Assembly (NCBI RefSeq): GCF_900102895.1
Contig: NZ_FNGD01000004.1
Coordinates: 1 to 64,000, forward strand
Direction of reading: 5' to 3'
Source: Arthrobacter sp. ov407
Lineage (GTDB): Bacteria; Actinomycetota; Actinomycetes; Actinomycetales; Micrococcaceae
Length of the DNA: 64,000 nt
Each line of letters starts with the position of its first letter. The first letter of the stretch is position 1. The translations under genes were made by a program, and so were the position numbers. Under the pieces are notes generated by a model, which did not search any database, was not told where the DNA came from, and was given only the letters and a program-made list of their open reading frames with translations. Below, piece by piece: positions 28,834 to 36,938 of the stretch.

Positions 28834-29040
28834 AAAAACCCCTATGGGTAGATAGATGACCTCGCCGGGGCGCGGACGGCAGGTAAATGCCGTGTCTCGC
28901 ACACACCGGATTACCGGATCCATTGGCCGGTAAAGCTAATACTATCCCCCGGCCGGGGCACGGCAGAACTCAAGTTACAGCAGTCGAATCTCGCGCGGGA
29001 CCGGGGATTCGGCGAGCCCGCCGCGGGGCCGTGTGGCGCG

Positions 29041-29679
29041 TCAGGCGGACCGTTCCGTGGCGGTACCTTCGGGTTCTTCCAGCGACTGGCGGTGGACTGT
29101 CACGATGCGCTGGATTACTGTCACCAGGCTCGCCGTCGCCAGGAGGCACAGCGTCACGAACAGCACCACGACGGGCAGGCCCAGGCCCGTGAGACCCGTG
29201 ACCACCAGCACGGACACGAGGCGCTCGGCGCGCTCGGCGATGCCGACGTTGGCGTGAAACCCCAGGGCTTCCGCCTTGGCCCGCGCGTATGACACCACCA
29301 TGCCGAGTACGAGGCAGACGATGGCGGCGACGGCGATCGGCGGGTTGGCGCCGCCGGTGAAGAACCAGACGGCGAGGCCGGCGAAGAGGGCGCCGTCGGC
29401 CACGCGGTCCAGGGTGGAGTCCAGGAAATTGCCCCACCGGCCGCCGCGCTGCTGCATCCGGGCCATAATGCCGTCAATGACGTCGGAGAAAATGAACGCC
29501 GTGATGAACACGGTCCCCCACAGGAGCTGCCCGAGCGGGTAGAAGACGAGGGCGCCGATCACCACACCGAGCGTGCCGACCACAGTCACGGCGTCGGGCG
29601 ACACCCCGATCCGCAGCAGCCAGCGGGCAACCGGAGAGAACAGTGCGGTGAAGAAACCACGGGCGTGCCTGTTAAGCAT
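29041..29679 (-). CDS. pgsA: Phosphatidylinositol phosphate synthase (CDP-alcohol phosphotransferase)
   Basis: Membrane enzyme of 212 residues that joins CDP-diacylglycerol to inositol 1-phosphate, the first step toward phosphatidylinositol in actinobacteria. The CDP-alcohol phosphotransferase motif D-x2-D-G-x2-A-R-x8-G-x3-D-x3-D is complete: SDVIDGIMARMQQRGG then RWGNFLDSTLDRVADG. The N-terminal MLNRHARGFFTALFSPVARW is typical. ATG 29679 overlaps the HIT-gene stop by eight bases. The acyltransferase and mannosyltransferase genes that often follow are absent; pdxS comes next after a 207-base gap. Confidence 0.9.
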   Translation of the reverse strand: MLNRHARGFFTALFSPVARWLLRIGVSPDAVTVVGTLGVVIGALVFYPLGQLLWGTVFITAFIFSDVIDGIMARMQQRGGRWGNFLDSTLDRVADGALFAGLAVWFFTGGANPPIAVAAIVCLVLGMVVSYARAKAEALGFHANVGIAERAERLVSVLVVTGLTGLGLPVVVLFVTLCLLATASLVTVIQRIVTVHRQSLEEPEGTATERSA

Positions 29680-30310
29680 CCTTCTCCCCGGTTGTTTCCC
29701 GCTCCGCGGGCATATTCTGCCCCGCTGGCGTTTCCTGCGGCCACGCGTCAGCCACCTGCTGGCGAACCTCGCCGAGGGTCTGCGTGATCGCCTTGGTCTG
29801 GGCAATGATGGGGAAGAAATTTCCGTCCCCGCCCCAGCGCGGCACCACGTGCTGGTGCAGGTGGCCGGCGATGCCCGCCCCGCCGGTGACGCCCTGGTTC
29901 ATGCCCAGATTGAAACCGGAGGGGTTGGCGACCTTGCGCAGCACCCGCATGGCGGTCTGGGTCAGCTCGGCGAATTCCGCCGTTTCCTCGACCGTCAGAT
30001 CCGTGTAGTCAGGGATGTGCCGGTAGGGGCAGACCAGCAGGTGGCCCGGGTTGTACGGAAAGAGGTTCAGCACCACGTAGCTGGTCCTGCCCCGGTACAC
30101 GATCAGGGAGTCCTCGTCCCCCCGCTCGGGTGCTGCGCAGAACGGGCAGTCGTCCGGGTTCTTGAACTGCTGCTGGCCGCCCTTGATGTACGCCATCCGG
30201 TGCGGGGTCCACAGGCGCTGGAAAGCGTCAGGGACCCCGGCCAGGCCGAAGTCGTCCGTCACGTCGTGGTCGCCCGGATACTCCGGCCCGGCCCCTGGGG
30301 TTTCCTGCAC
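29672..30310 (-). CDS. HIT-domain nucleotide hydrolase/phosphorylase
   Basis: Histidine-triad protein of 212 residues. The triad is HLHQHVVPRWGGDGNF, preceded by GFNLGMNQGVTGGAGIAG. The N-terminal region has FKNPDDCPFCAAPERGDEDS with a CxxC pair, and LNLFPYNPGHLLVCPYRHI. The arrangement matches the mycobacterial Ap4A phosphorylase group, so dinucleoside polyphosphate breakdown is likely. GTG 30310 has GGAAGG five bases upstream. It sits between thrS and pgsA, the conserved actinobacterial order. Confidence 0.88.
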   Translation of the reverse strand: MQETPGAGPEYPGDHDVTDDFGLAGVPDAFQRLWTPHRMAYIKGGQQQFKNPDDCPFCAAPERGDEDSLIVYRGRTSYVVLNLFPYNPGHLLVCPYRHIPDYTDLTVEETAEFAELTQTAMRVLRKVANPSGFNLGMNQGVTGGAGIAGHLHQHVVPRWGGDGNFFPIIAQTKAITQTLGEVRQQVADAWPQETPAGQNMPAERETTGEKDA

Positions 30311-30328
30311 GCGCTGCCTTCCGTCTGC

Positions 30329-32338
30329 CTAGCTGGTCCGGTTTCGGACAGCGTCGACGATCCGCTGGACGGCCTCGGCCACGGGCACGCCGTTGTCCTG
30401 GCTGCCGTCGCGGAAGCGGAAGGACACGGCTCCTGCCTCGGCGTCGTCTCCGCCGGCGATCAGCACGAACGGGATCTTGTCCTTGCTTGCCGTGCGGATC
30501 TTCTTCGGGAAACGGTCCGAGGAGATGTCGACCTCGGCGCGGATGCCGGCCGCCTTGAGCTGGTCCACGACGTCGAACATGTAGTCGTTGAAGGCCTCAG
30601 CCACCGGGATGCCCACCACCTGCACGGGCGCCAGCCAGGCGGGGAAGGCACCGGCGTAGTGTTCGGTCAGCACGCCCATGAAGCGCTCCACCGAGCCGAA
30701 CAAGGCACGGTGGATCATCACGGGCCGCTGCCGGGTGCCGTCGGCGGCCTGGAACTCGAGCTCGAAGCGCTCGGGCAGGTTGAAGTCCAGCTGGATCGTT
30801 GACATCTGCCAGGTGCGGCCGAGCGCGTCCTTGGTCTGGACGGAAATCTTGGGGCCGTAGAACGCGGCTCCGCCCGGATCCGGGATGAGCTCAAGCCCGG
30901 AGGCTTCGGCCACCTCGGCAAGGGTGCGGGTGGCTTCATCCCAGGTGGCGTCGTCGCCCACGAACTTGTCTTCGTTCTTGGTGGAGAGCTCGAGGTAGAA
31001 GTCGTCCAGGCCGTAGTCCTTGAGCAGGCCGAGGACGAAGTTCAGCGTGGTGGTCAGCTCGTCCTTCATCTGCTCGCGGGTGCAGTAAATGTGGGCGTCG
31101 TCCTGGGTCATGCCCCGGACGCGGGTCAGGCCGTGTACCACGCCGGACTTCTCATAACGGTAAACCGAACCGAACTCGAAGAGCCGCAGCGGCAGTTCGC
31201 GGTACGAGCGTCCGCGGGACCGGAAGATCAGGTTGTGCATGGGGCAGTTCATCGGCTTGAGGTAGTAGTCCTGGCCGGGCTTGCGGACCGTGCCGTCCTC
31301 GTTCAGCTCCGCGTCGATGTGCATCGCCGGGAACATGCCTTCCTTGTACCAGTCCAGGTGGCCTGAGACTTCGTAGAGGTGGCCCTTGGTGATGTGCGGG
31401 GTGTAGACGAAATCGTAGCCGGCATCCACGTGGCGCTGGCGGGAATAGTCCTCCATGGCCTTGCGGATGATGCCGCCCTTGGGGTGGAAGACCGGCAGGC
31501 CTGAGCCGAGCTCGTCCGGGAAGGAGAACAGGTCCAGCTCCGCGCCGAGCTTGCGGTGGTCGCGGCGCTCGGCCTCGGCGATGCGCTCCTGGTAGGCCTT
31601 GAGTGCGTCCTTGGTGGGCCAGGCGGTGCCGTAGATGCGCTGCAGCTGCTGGTTGTTCTGGTTGCCCAGCCAGTAGGCGGCCGAGGACCGGGTCAGTGCG
31701 AAGGCGTTGGAGATCAGCTTGGTGTTCGGCAGGTGCGGACCGCGGCACAGATCGCACCAGATGCTGTCCCCGCTCTTGCGGTCCACGTTGTCGTAGATGG
31801 TGATGTCGCCAGCGCCGACCTCGACGTTGACGCCCTCTCCGGCCTCCGCGGCGTTGTTCTTCTTGCCCAGGAGTTCGAGCTTGTAGGGCTCGTCCTTCAT
31901 CGCTTCGCGGGCCTCGTCCTCGGACACCACGCGGCGCACGAACTTCTGGTTCTGGTTGATGATCTTCTGCATCATCTTTTCGAGCTGGCGGAGGTCTTCC
32001 GGGGTGAACGGTTCCGCGACGTCGAAGTCGAAGTAGAAGCCGTCGGTGATGTAGGGGCCGATGCCGAGTTTCGCGTCGGGGCGCAGCTGCTGCACGGCCT
32101 GGGCCATGACGTGGGCCGTGGAGTGGCGCAGGACGTTGAGCCCGTCCGGGGAATCAATCGTGACGGCCTCAACGGCGGCGTCCTCGGGAAGGGGCTGGTC
32201 CAGGTCCTTCAACTCGCCGTTAACGCGGGCCACAACGACGTCGCGGCGCTCAAAGAAGAGTTCCGCGCCGGTGGTCCCGGTAGTCACCTTGGTCTCTTCG
32301 CCGTCGACGAGAAGGGTGATCTGCTGGGCATCTGACAC
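30329..32338 (-). CDS. thrS: Threonyl-tRNA synthetase
   Basis: Class II synthetase of 669 residues, full length. It has an N-terminal TGS domain ([20 protein letters not shown]), an editing domain with the HxxxH of [16 protein letters not shown], and a catalytic core with motif 1 near [20 protein letters not shown], the zinc-site Cys in [19 protein letters not shown], motif 2 [20 protein letters not shown] and motif 3 [17 protein letters not shown]. The C-terminal anticodon domain begins [18 protein letters not shown] 32338 has AGGAGA six bases upstream. I see no T-box leader in the 190-base upstream gap. Confidence 0.97.
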   Translation of the reverse strand: MSDAQQITLLVDGEETKVTTGTTGAELFFERRDVVVARVNGELKDLDQPLPEDAAVEAVTIDSPDGLNVLRHSTAHVMAQAVQQLRPDAKLGIGPYITDGFYFDFDVAEPFTPEDLRQLEKMMQKIINQNQKFVRRVVSEDEAREAMKDEPYKLELLGKKNNAAEAGEGVNVEVGAGDITIYDNVDRKSGDSIWCDLCRGPHLPNTKLISNAFALTRSSAAYWLGNQNNQQLQRIYGTAWPTKDALKAYQERIAEAERRDHRKLGAELDLFSFPDELGSGLPVFHPKGGIIRKAMEDYSRQRHVDAGYDFVYTPHITKGHLYEVSGHLDWYKEGMFPAMHIDAELNEDGTVRKPGQDYYLKPMNCPMHNLIFRSRGRSYRELPLRLFEFGSVYRYEKSGVVHGLTRVRGMTQDDAHIYCTREQMKDELTTTLNFVLGLLKDYGLDDFYLELSTKNEDKFVGDDATWDEATRTLAEVAEASGLELIPDPGGAAFYGPKISVQTKDALGRTWQMSTIQLDFNLPERFELEFQAADGTRQRPVMIHRALFGSVERFMGVLTEHYAGAFPAWLAPVQVVGIPVAEAFNDYMFDVVDQLKAAGIRAEVDISSDRFPKKIRTASKDKIPFVLIAGGDDAEAGAVSFRFRDGSQDNGVPVAEAVQRIVDAVRNRTS

Positions 32339-32509
32339 GGGTGTCTCCTATTCAAAGTTAAGGCTTCGTAGCTTGTGGCGTACGGGGACCACAGCCAGCC
32401 TCGTCCATGCTATCGGTTTCTCCAGAGGCCAACCAACGCGTCTGCGCAGTTCACACTGAGCAGTAGAGCCCCGGCCGCAACCCAGCCCCAGCCCGGCTGG
32501 GCCCCAGGG

Positions 32510-32527
32510 CGCCCGCTCCGACGGGCG
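32510..32527 (-). terminator. Small GC hairpin after dnaE2
   Basis: CGCCCG at 32510-32515 pairs with 32522-32527 around six bases, immediately after the dnaE2 stop on the minus strand. It is short, and it lies near a second GC-rich palindrome (around 32490-32500). The terminator role is tentative. Confidence 0.3.
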
Positions 32528-32528
32528 G

Positions 32529-35500
32529 TCAGCCGCCCAGCCCGGTGATGGCAAGGTTCCTGCTGATCCCGTCAAGGGGACCGGGCAGGGCAGGTGCGTG
32601 CTGGACGGTGGCGCCGGCAACGTATTCCGGGAACGGCAGAGTCTCCGGGCGGCTGAGGTCCCAGGCCATGCTGGCGCTGATGCTGATCCCCCGCGGCCCG
32701 GTCCGGCGGGTGGTGCCGCGGATCAGCAGCAGGCGGGTGCCGAACAGCAAGGATCCGGACTGCTCCTGCGCTTCGTGGAAGAAGACCGAATCCACGCAAC
32801 CCGTGCCGTCGTCAATGCTGATGAACACCACCCGCCGACCGCCCCGCATGGGCGGGGTCTGGGTGGCCACCCGGACCCCGGCAACCAGCACCTCCGTGCC
32901 GTTGCGCAGTCCCAGCAGCTTGTCCGCGGTGGTGACGCCGAGCCGGTCCAGCAGCGGGCGATGGCTGGTCATGAGGTGCTCGCTGACGTCCACAGCCATC
33001 AGGTCCAGTTCCGCCCGGACGTTGTCCACCATGCTGGGCGCGGGCAGCACCGCCTTTAGGTTCTTCAGTTCCACGTCCCCCAGCGGCAACGCCAGCTGGC
33101 CCTCAATGACCTCCATGCCCTTGCGCAAGGGGCGGGTTTGGAGTTTCTGCAGGTGCTGGACCAGGTCCGCCCGGTTGGCTGCTCCCCCGGACGCCCGGTG
33201 CAGCGAATCGAAGGCGCCCAGCTGGGCCAGGCGCTGGATGCTGGGCCTGCTCAGCCGCGACCGGGCGCGCAGGTCCGCCAGGGAGTCGTAGGGCTGGCCG
33301 GCCACTATCCGTTTCAGCTCGGCGCCGGAAAGTCCGAAGATGCCGTTCAGGCTCAGCCGGATGCCCAGCCTGCCCCGGTCCGACCCGGATTCCACACGTT
33401 CCACCCGGTACTCGGCCTGGCTCCGGTTGATGTCGAGGGGAAGGATGGGGATCCCCAGGCGGCGGGCCTCGGCGACGAGCAGGCGTTTGGGGTACATGCC
33501 GGGGTCGTGTTCCCAGAGCCCGGCGAGGAAGGCCTCCGGGTGGTGCGCCTTGAGCCAGGCCGACTGGTAGGTGGGCACGGCGAAGGCGGCTCCGTGGGCC
33601 TTGCAGAACCCGAAGCTGCCAAAGGCCTTCAGCGTGCCCCAGACCTTGTCCACCACTTCGGGACTGTAGTTCCGGGCCCGCGCCTCCTTCCGGAAGAACT
33701 CCTCCACCCTGGCTTCCAGCACCTCGTTGCCCAGCGCGCGGCGGAACTCGTCGGCGCGCGCCAGACCGCACCCGGTCATGACATCGAAGGTCTTGAGGAT
33801 TTGTTCGTGGAAAACCGTGACCCCGTGGGTTTCCTGGAGGACCGGTTTGAGGTCGGGATGCGGGTAGACCTCGGGGGCGAACCCGTGCCGGTGCTCCAGG
33901 AAGGGCCGGACCATGTCGGATTTCATCGGGCCGGGGCGGAACAGCGAGATGTCAATGATGAGATCGTTGAATTCCCGGGGCGCCATCTTGCCGATCAGTT
34001 CACGCTGGCCCGGGGATTCGATCTGGAAGCAGCCCAGGGTGTGGGTGCTGCGGATCAGTTCAAAGGTTGGCTCGTCATCGAGCGGGACCGCATTGAGGTC
34101 GATGTGCCCGTCCTCGGCGATGTAATCCGGGCCGGTCCCGTCCGGGCCGGCCGGATGCGCGCCGGCGGCCACCACCTCGGCCTTGGAGGGGTGGAGCCGG
34201 ATGACTTCCCGGACGGCGAAGGCCATGGCGCTCTGCATCCGGACGCCCAGGACATCGAGTTTGAGCATGCCCATGGGGTCCATGTCGTGCTTGTCGAACT
34301 GGCTCATGGGCAGGCCCAGTCCGCTGGGCTGGACGGGGGTGCGGTCCAACAGGGTGGCATCGCCGAGGATGACGCCGCAGGGGTGCATGGAGATGTGCCG
34401 GGGCAGCCGGTCCAGCCGTTCCGTGAGGTCCACCAGCAGGTCCAGTTGCTGGTTTTCAGTGAAGTCGCGTTGCTCCACCCGGTCCGCGAATTCCTTCAGC
34501 TCGGGTTTCTCCACGAGGGCTTCGCGGAAGTGCCGGGCCGAGAACCGCCACAGCTGCTTGGCGATTTCACCGACCTCGCCGTCGTCCATGCCCAGGGCCA
34601 GGCCGGCGTCGCGAACGGCACCGCGAGCGCGGTAGCCGTTCTGCATGCTCATCAGCGTGACGCGTTCGGCTCCGAAGCGCTCAAAGATCTTCCGGTAGAC
34701 GTTGTGCCGTTCGGCGCTTTCGACGTCGATGTCAATGTCGGGCAGCGTGGCGCGGTCGCGGGAAAGGAAGCGTTCAAAGATGAGGTCGTGCTGGAGCGGG
34801 TTCACCTGGCTGATGTCGATCAGGTAGTTGACCAGGCTGGAGGCACCCGAACCGCGCGCGGCCGCCCGGACGCCCAGGGCCAGGATCATCCGTGAGACCT
34901 CGGCGACGGTCAGGAAGTAGGAGGCGAAGCCCAGCGAGTCGGTGATCCGGAGCTCGTGCTCCAACCGGGTCCGCAGCTGCTGTTCCCGCTGCCCGGAGAT
35001 TCCCGGGAAGCGGCGGCCGATGCCGGCCTCACAGCGCAGGGTCAGCTCGGCGAGCGCGTCGCCGGCGATCCCGATCACGGATGCCTCCGGGACCACGGGC
35101 TGTTTCCAGCCCATGTCGGCAACAGGATCCATACGGCAGCGGTCCGCGAGCGCCTCGGTCTGGGCCAGGAGCCGTTTGAGGTCCGCCGTGCCGTAGCCGG
35201 CGGCGTGGATGATCTCCTTGCCCAGCTGCAGCATCTGGGCCGCCGATTTGAGCCAGCCCTGCCCGTTGGGCTGCAGCAGCGGGGCGGCGGAGAGCTCGGG
35301 GAGGGATTTCAGCGTCCGGGCCGAGTCCAGCACATCGGCGGTGGCCGCGCCGTCCTCTGCCACGTACCGCACGGCGTTGCTCAGCACGGCGGGCACCCCG
35401 TGCTCTGCGGCGAGCTTGAGCATGCGCACCGCGTGGGCGGTGCTCAGCGGTTCCCCTGGCGGGCTGAGCTGGGACACAACCTCCGCCGCCACCGTCCCGG

Positions 35501-36029
35501 GGGGCATGGCGTCCAGCCAGCGTTTGAACAGGGTGCGGGGCCGCAGGTAGCGCCGGCCTCCCATGGCTCGGCCGACGTCGGAGTCCGGGCCGATCAGCAC
35601 TGTCAGAACCGGCTGCAGGGTTTCCGGGTGCAGGGTGCGGGAGGCCAGTTCCGCCCGGGTGACGGCCACCGGCACCGCTCCCCCGGCCTTGCCCGTAGTG
35701 CGGGCATGGGCGTCGGAGATCAGCCGGCACAACGCCCGGTACCCGGCGCCGTTGTTGTGTCCGTGCGCCAACACGACGACGCGTCCCCCGAGCTGGGTGC
35801 GGAGGTCGCCGTCGTCGTCAAAGACCGCAAGGTCCACCCCGACGATCGCATCGAGCCCGGCGGCCATGCACGCCTTCAGGTGCTTGACGGTGCCGTACAG
35901 CCCGTCACGGTCTGTGCAGGCCAGCGCGGTGGCGCCGTCTGCGGCGGCCGCGGCGGCCAGTTCATCCGGCCAGGAGACGCCGTAGTGGGCGCTGAAGGCG
36001 GTGGAGACGTGCAGGTGGGTGAAGTTCAT
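32529..36029 (-). CDS. dnaE2: Error-prone DNA polymerase III alpha subunit DnaE2
   Basis: C-family polymerase of 1166 residues used in damage-induced translesion synthesis. An N-terminal PHP domain begins MNFTHLHVSTAFSAHYGVSW. The polymerase core has the catalytic acidic motif TLPDIDIDVESAERHNVYRK and the palm segment DPMGMLKLDVLGVRMQSAMA. The fingers/tandem HhH region includes LGIRLSLNGIFGLSGAELKR. A C-terminal OB domain (LLGLRNGTEVLVAGVRVATQ) ends in VQHAPALPGPLDGIS. It lacks the longer C-terminus of replicative DnaE. ATG 36029 overlaps the DUF6504 stop (ATGA). An upstream LexA-like box suggests SOS control. Confidence 0.95.
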   Translation of the reverse strand: MNFTHLHVSTAFSAHYGVSWPDELAAAAAADGATALACTDRDGLYGTVKHLKACMAAGLDAIVGVDLAVFDDDGDLRTQLGGRVVVLAHGHNNGAGYRALCRLISDAHARTTGKAGGAVPVAVTRAELASRTLHPETLQPVLTVLIGPDSDVGRAMGGRRYLRPRTLFKRWLDAMPPGTVAAEVVSQLSPPGEPLSTAHAVRMLKLAAEHGVPAVLSNAVRYVAEDGAATADVLDSARTLKSLPELSAAPLLQPNGQGWLKSAAQMLQLGKEIIHAAGYGTADLKRLLAQTEALADRCRMDPVADMGWKQPVVPEASVIGIAGDALAELTLRCEAGIGRRFPGISGQREQQLRTRLEHELRITDSLGFASYFLTVAEVSRMILALGVRAAARGSGASSLVNYLIDISQVNPLQHDLIFERFLSRDRATLPDIDIDVESAERHNVYRKIFERFGAERVTLMSMQNGYRARGAVRDAGLALGMDDGEVGEIAKQLWRFSARHFREALVEKPELKEFADRVEQRDFTENQQLDLLVDLTERLDRLPRHISMHPCGVILGDATLLDRTPVQPSGLGLPMSQFDKHDMDPMGMLKLDVLGVRMQSAMAFAVREVIRLHPSKAEVVAAGAHPAGPDGTGPDYIAEDGHIDLNAVPLDDEPTFELIRSTHTLGCFQIESPGQRELIGKMAPREFNDLIIDISLFRPGPMKSDMVRPFLEHRHGFAPEVYPHPDLKPVLQETHGVTVFHEQILKTFDVMTGCGLARADEFRRALGNEVLEARVEEFFRKEARARNYSPEVVDKVWGTLKAFGSFGFCKAHGAAFAVPTYQSAWLKAHHPEAFLAGLWEHDPGMYPKRLLVAEARRLGIPILPLDINRSQAEYRVERVESGSDRGRLGIRLSLNGIFGLSGAELKRIVAGQPYDSLADLRARSRLSRPSIQRLAQLGAFDSLHRASGGAANRADLVQHLQKLQTRPLRKGMEVIEGQLALPLGDVELKNLKAVLPAPSMVDNVRAELDLMAVDVSEHLMTSHRPLLDRLGVTTADKLLGLRNGTEVLVAGVRVATQTPPMRGGRRVVFISIDDGTGCVDSVFFHEAQEQSGSLLFGTRLLLIRGTTRRTGPRGISISASMAWDLSRPETLPFPEYVAGATVQHAPALPGPLDGISRNLAITGLGG

Positions 36030-36358
36030 GCTGTTTTGGGCTTCCGGAGGGGCTGCAGGGCGTCGTGGATCCTCAGGAGCCGCCACCGGCCGCTGCCGAC
36101 ATGCCGGGTCAGGTCAAGGGTGAGGGTGGAGTCCGCGGCATGGTCCCCGGCGGCACGCACCTGGACCCGCCAGATCTCGTGATCCACCAGGCCCGGACCG
36201 CTCCCGAGCGGCGCCCGGCTCTCCTCCGTCCACCACTGGCGGCGCTCATACCAGCGGACGGGTTCCGCGCAGACCGTGTAGCGCCGGCCGGCCCAGTCGA
36301 GGCGCAGGGGCTGGCCGGCGGGCGTGCAGACAACATCCACAGACTCGCTGAACATGCC
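36026..36358 (-). CDS. DUF6504-type small protein
   Basis: Predicted 110-residue protein starting at ATG 36358 (MFSESVDVVCTPAGQPLRLD). It contains LDWAGRRYTVCAEPVRWYER, the aromatic-rich RQWWTEESRAP, and a C-terminal GRWRLLRIHDALQPLRKPKT. Proteins of this kind often sit beside dnaE2 and imuB in actinobacteria; their job is unknown. An open frame extends 30 codons upstream, but it is compositionally odd and has no ribosome site. The gene is coupled to dnaE2 by an ATGA overlap. No imuA or imuB gene is present upstream. Confidence 0.75.
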   Translation of the reverse strand, partial: GMFSESVDVVCTPAGQPLRLDWAGRRYTVCAEPVRWYERRQWWTEESRAPLGSGPGLVDHEIWRVQVRAAGDHAADSTLTLDLTRHVGSGRWRLLRIHDALQPLRKPKTA

Positions 36359-36451
36359 CACGTTGCCTCCCGACCCAGTCCGGGCTGGAGCCGGCCCAGT
36401 CCCCGCTTCTTCTAGCGCTTCTGCTTGCAGAAGCACTAGCACTACCACTTA

Positions 36452-36473
36452 TATTCGAACATATCTTCGAATA
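36452..36473 (-). promoter_or_regulatory. LexA-like (SOS) operator upstream of DUF6504-dnaE2
   Basis: TATTCGAACATATCTTCGAATA is palindromic at ten of eleven base pairs and lies about 94 bases upstream of the DUF6504 start. It differs from the actinobacterial LexA consensus GAAC-N4-GTTC by one base in one half-site. An almost identical element precedes ruvA. Confidence 0.75.
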
Positions 36474-36551
36474 GAACCAGTCTACGACGGAGGAGCGACA
36501 AAACCCAGATCGGGGGTGGACGGACGCAGATGCAGGTAGCAGGATTGAGCC

Positions 36552-36938
36552 ATGAGCTCCCATAACGCACTACTGAAGCACGTAAGCATCGCCGCCAAGG
36601 ATTCAATCTTGGTGGCGACTTTTGCTATAGACGGAAACATCCCCGGCCAGGGCGCCTATGTGGTGGGCCTCGTGGCGGCAACCCCGGACTATTCCCATCA
36701 GCGAAGAATGGGGATCGAGTTCATGAACGGCGAGGCCGTGTCCTTCTATTGCTTCAGCCATGACGGCACTGAGGAAAATTTCGACCTCAAGGGGGTCGAA
36801 CACTCGGGCAACACCATCACCGGCAATTTCCCGCTCACCACGGTGCTGGGCCTGCCCAAGGGCCACCTCATGACGGCCTTCAGTGATTGTGACGGCCGGG
36901 AATACCAAGCCAACGTGCCTGTCGAAGAGGCCCTCTAG
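36552..36938 (+). CDS. Hypothetical protein
   Basis: A 128-residue protein of unknown function starting at ATG 36552, with AGGA seven bases upstream. It looks like a compact mostly-beta soluble protein (SILVATFAIDGNIPGQGAYV, MGIEFMNGEAVSFYCFSHDG, GNTITGNFPLTTVLG) with no signal peptide or membrane segment. It is divergent from the dnaE2 unit, so it may share the SOS-operator region. Its stop TAG overlaps the stop of the convergent GMC gene in a shared CTAG. Confidence 0.65.
   Translation: MSSHNALLKHVSIAAKDSILVATFAIDGNIPGQGAYVVGLVAATPDYSHQRRMGIEFMNGEAVSFYCFSHDGTEENFDLKGVEHSGNTITGNFPLTTVLGLPKGHLMTAFSDCDGREYQANVPVEEAL

Noticed and set aside
32339-32528. T-box or other tRNA-sensing leader upstream of thrS
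   Set aside because: No T-box core sequence or specifier hairpin could be found; the gap holds GC hairpins better explained by dnaE2 termination.
33138-34895. A 585-codon plus-strand frame inside dnaE2
   Set aside because: It is antisense to polymerase motifs, of low complexity, and has no ribosome site.
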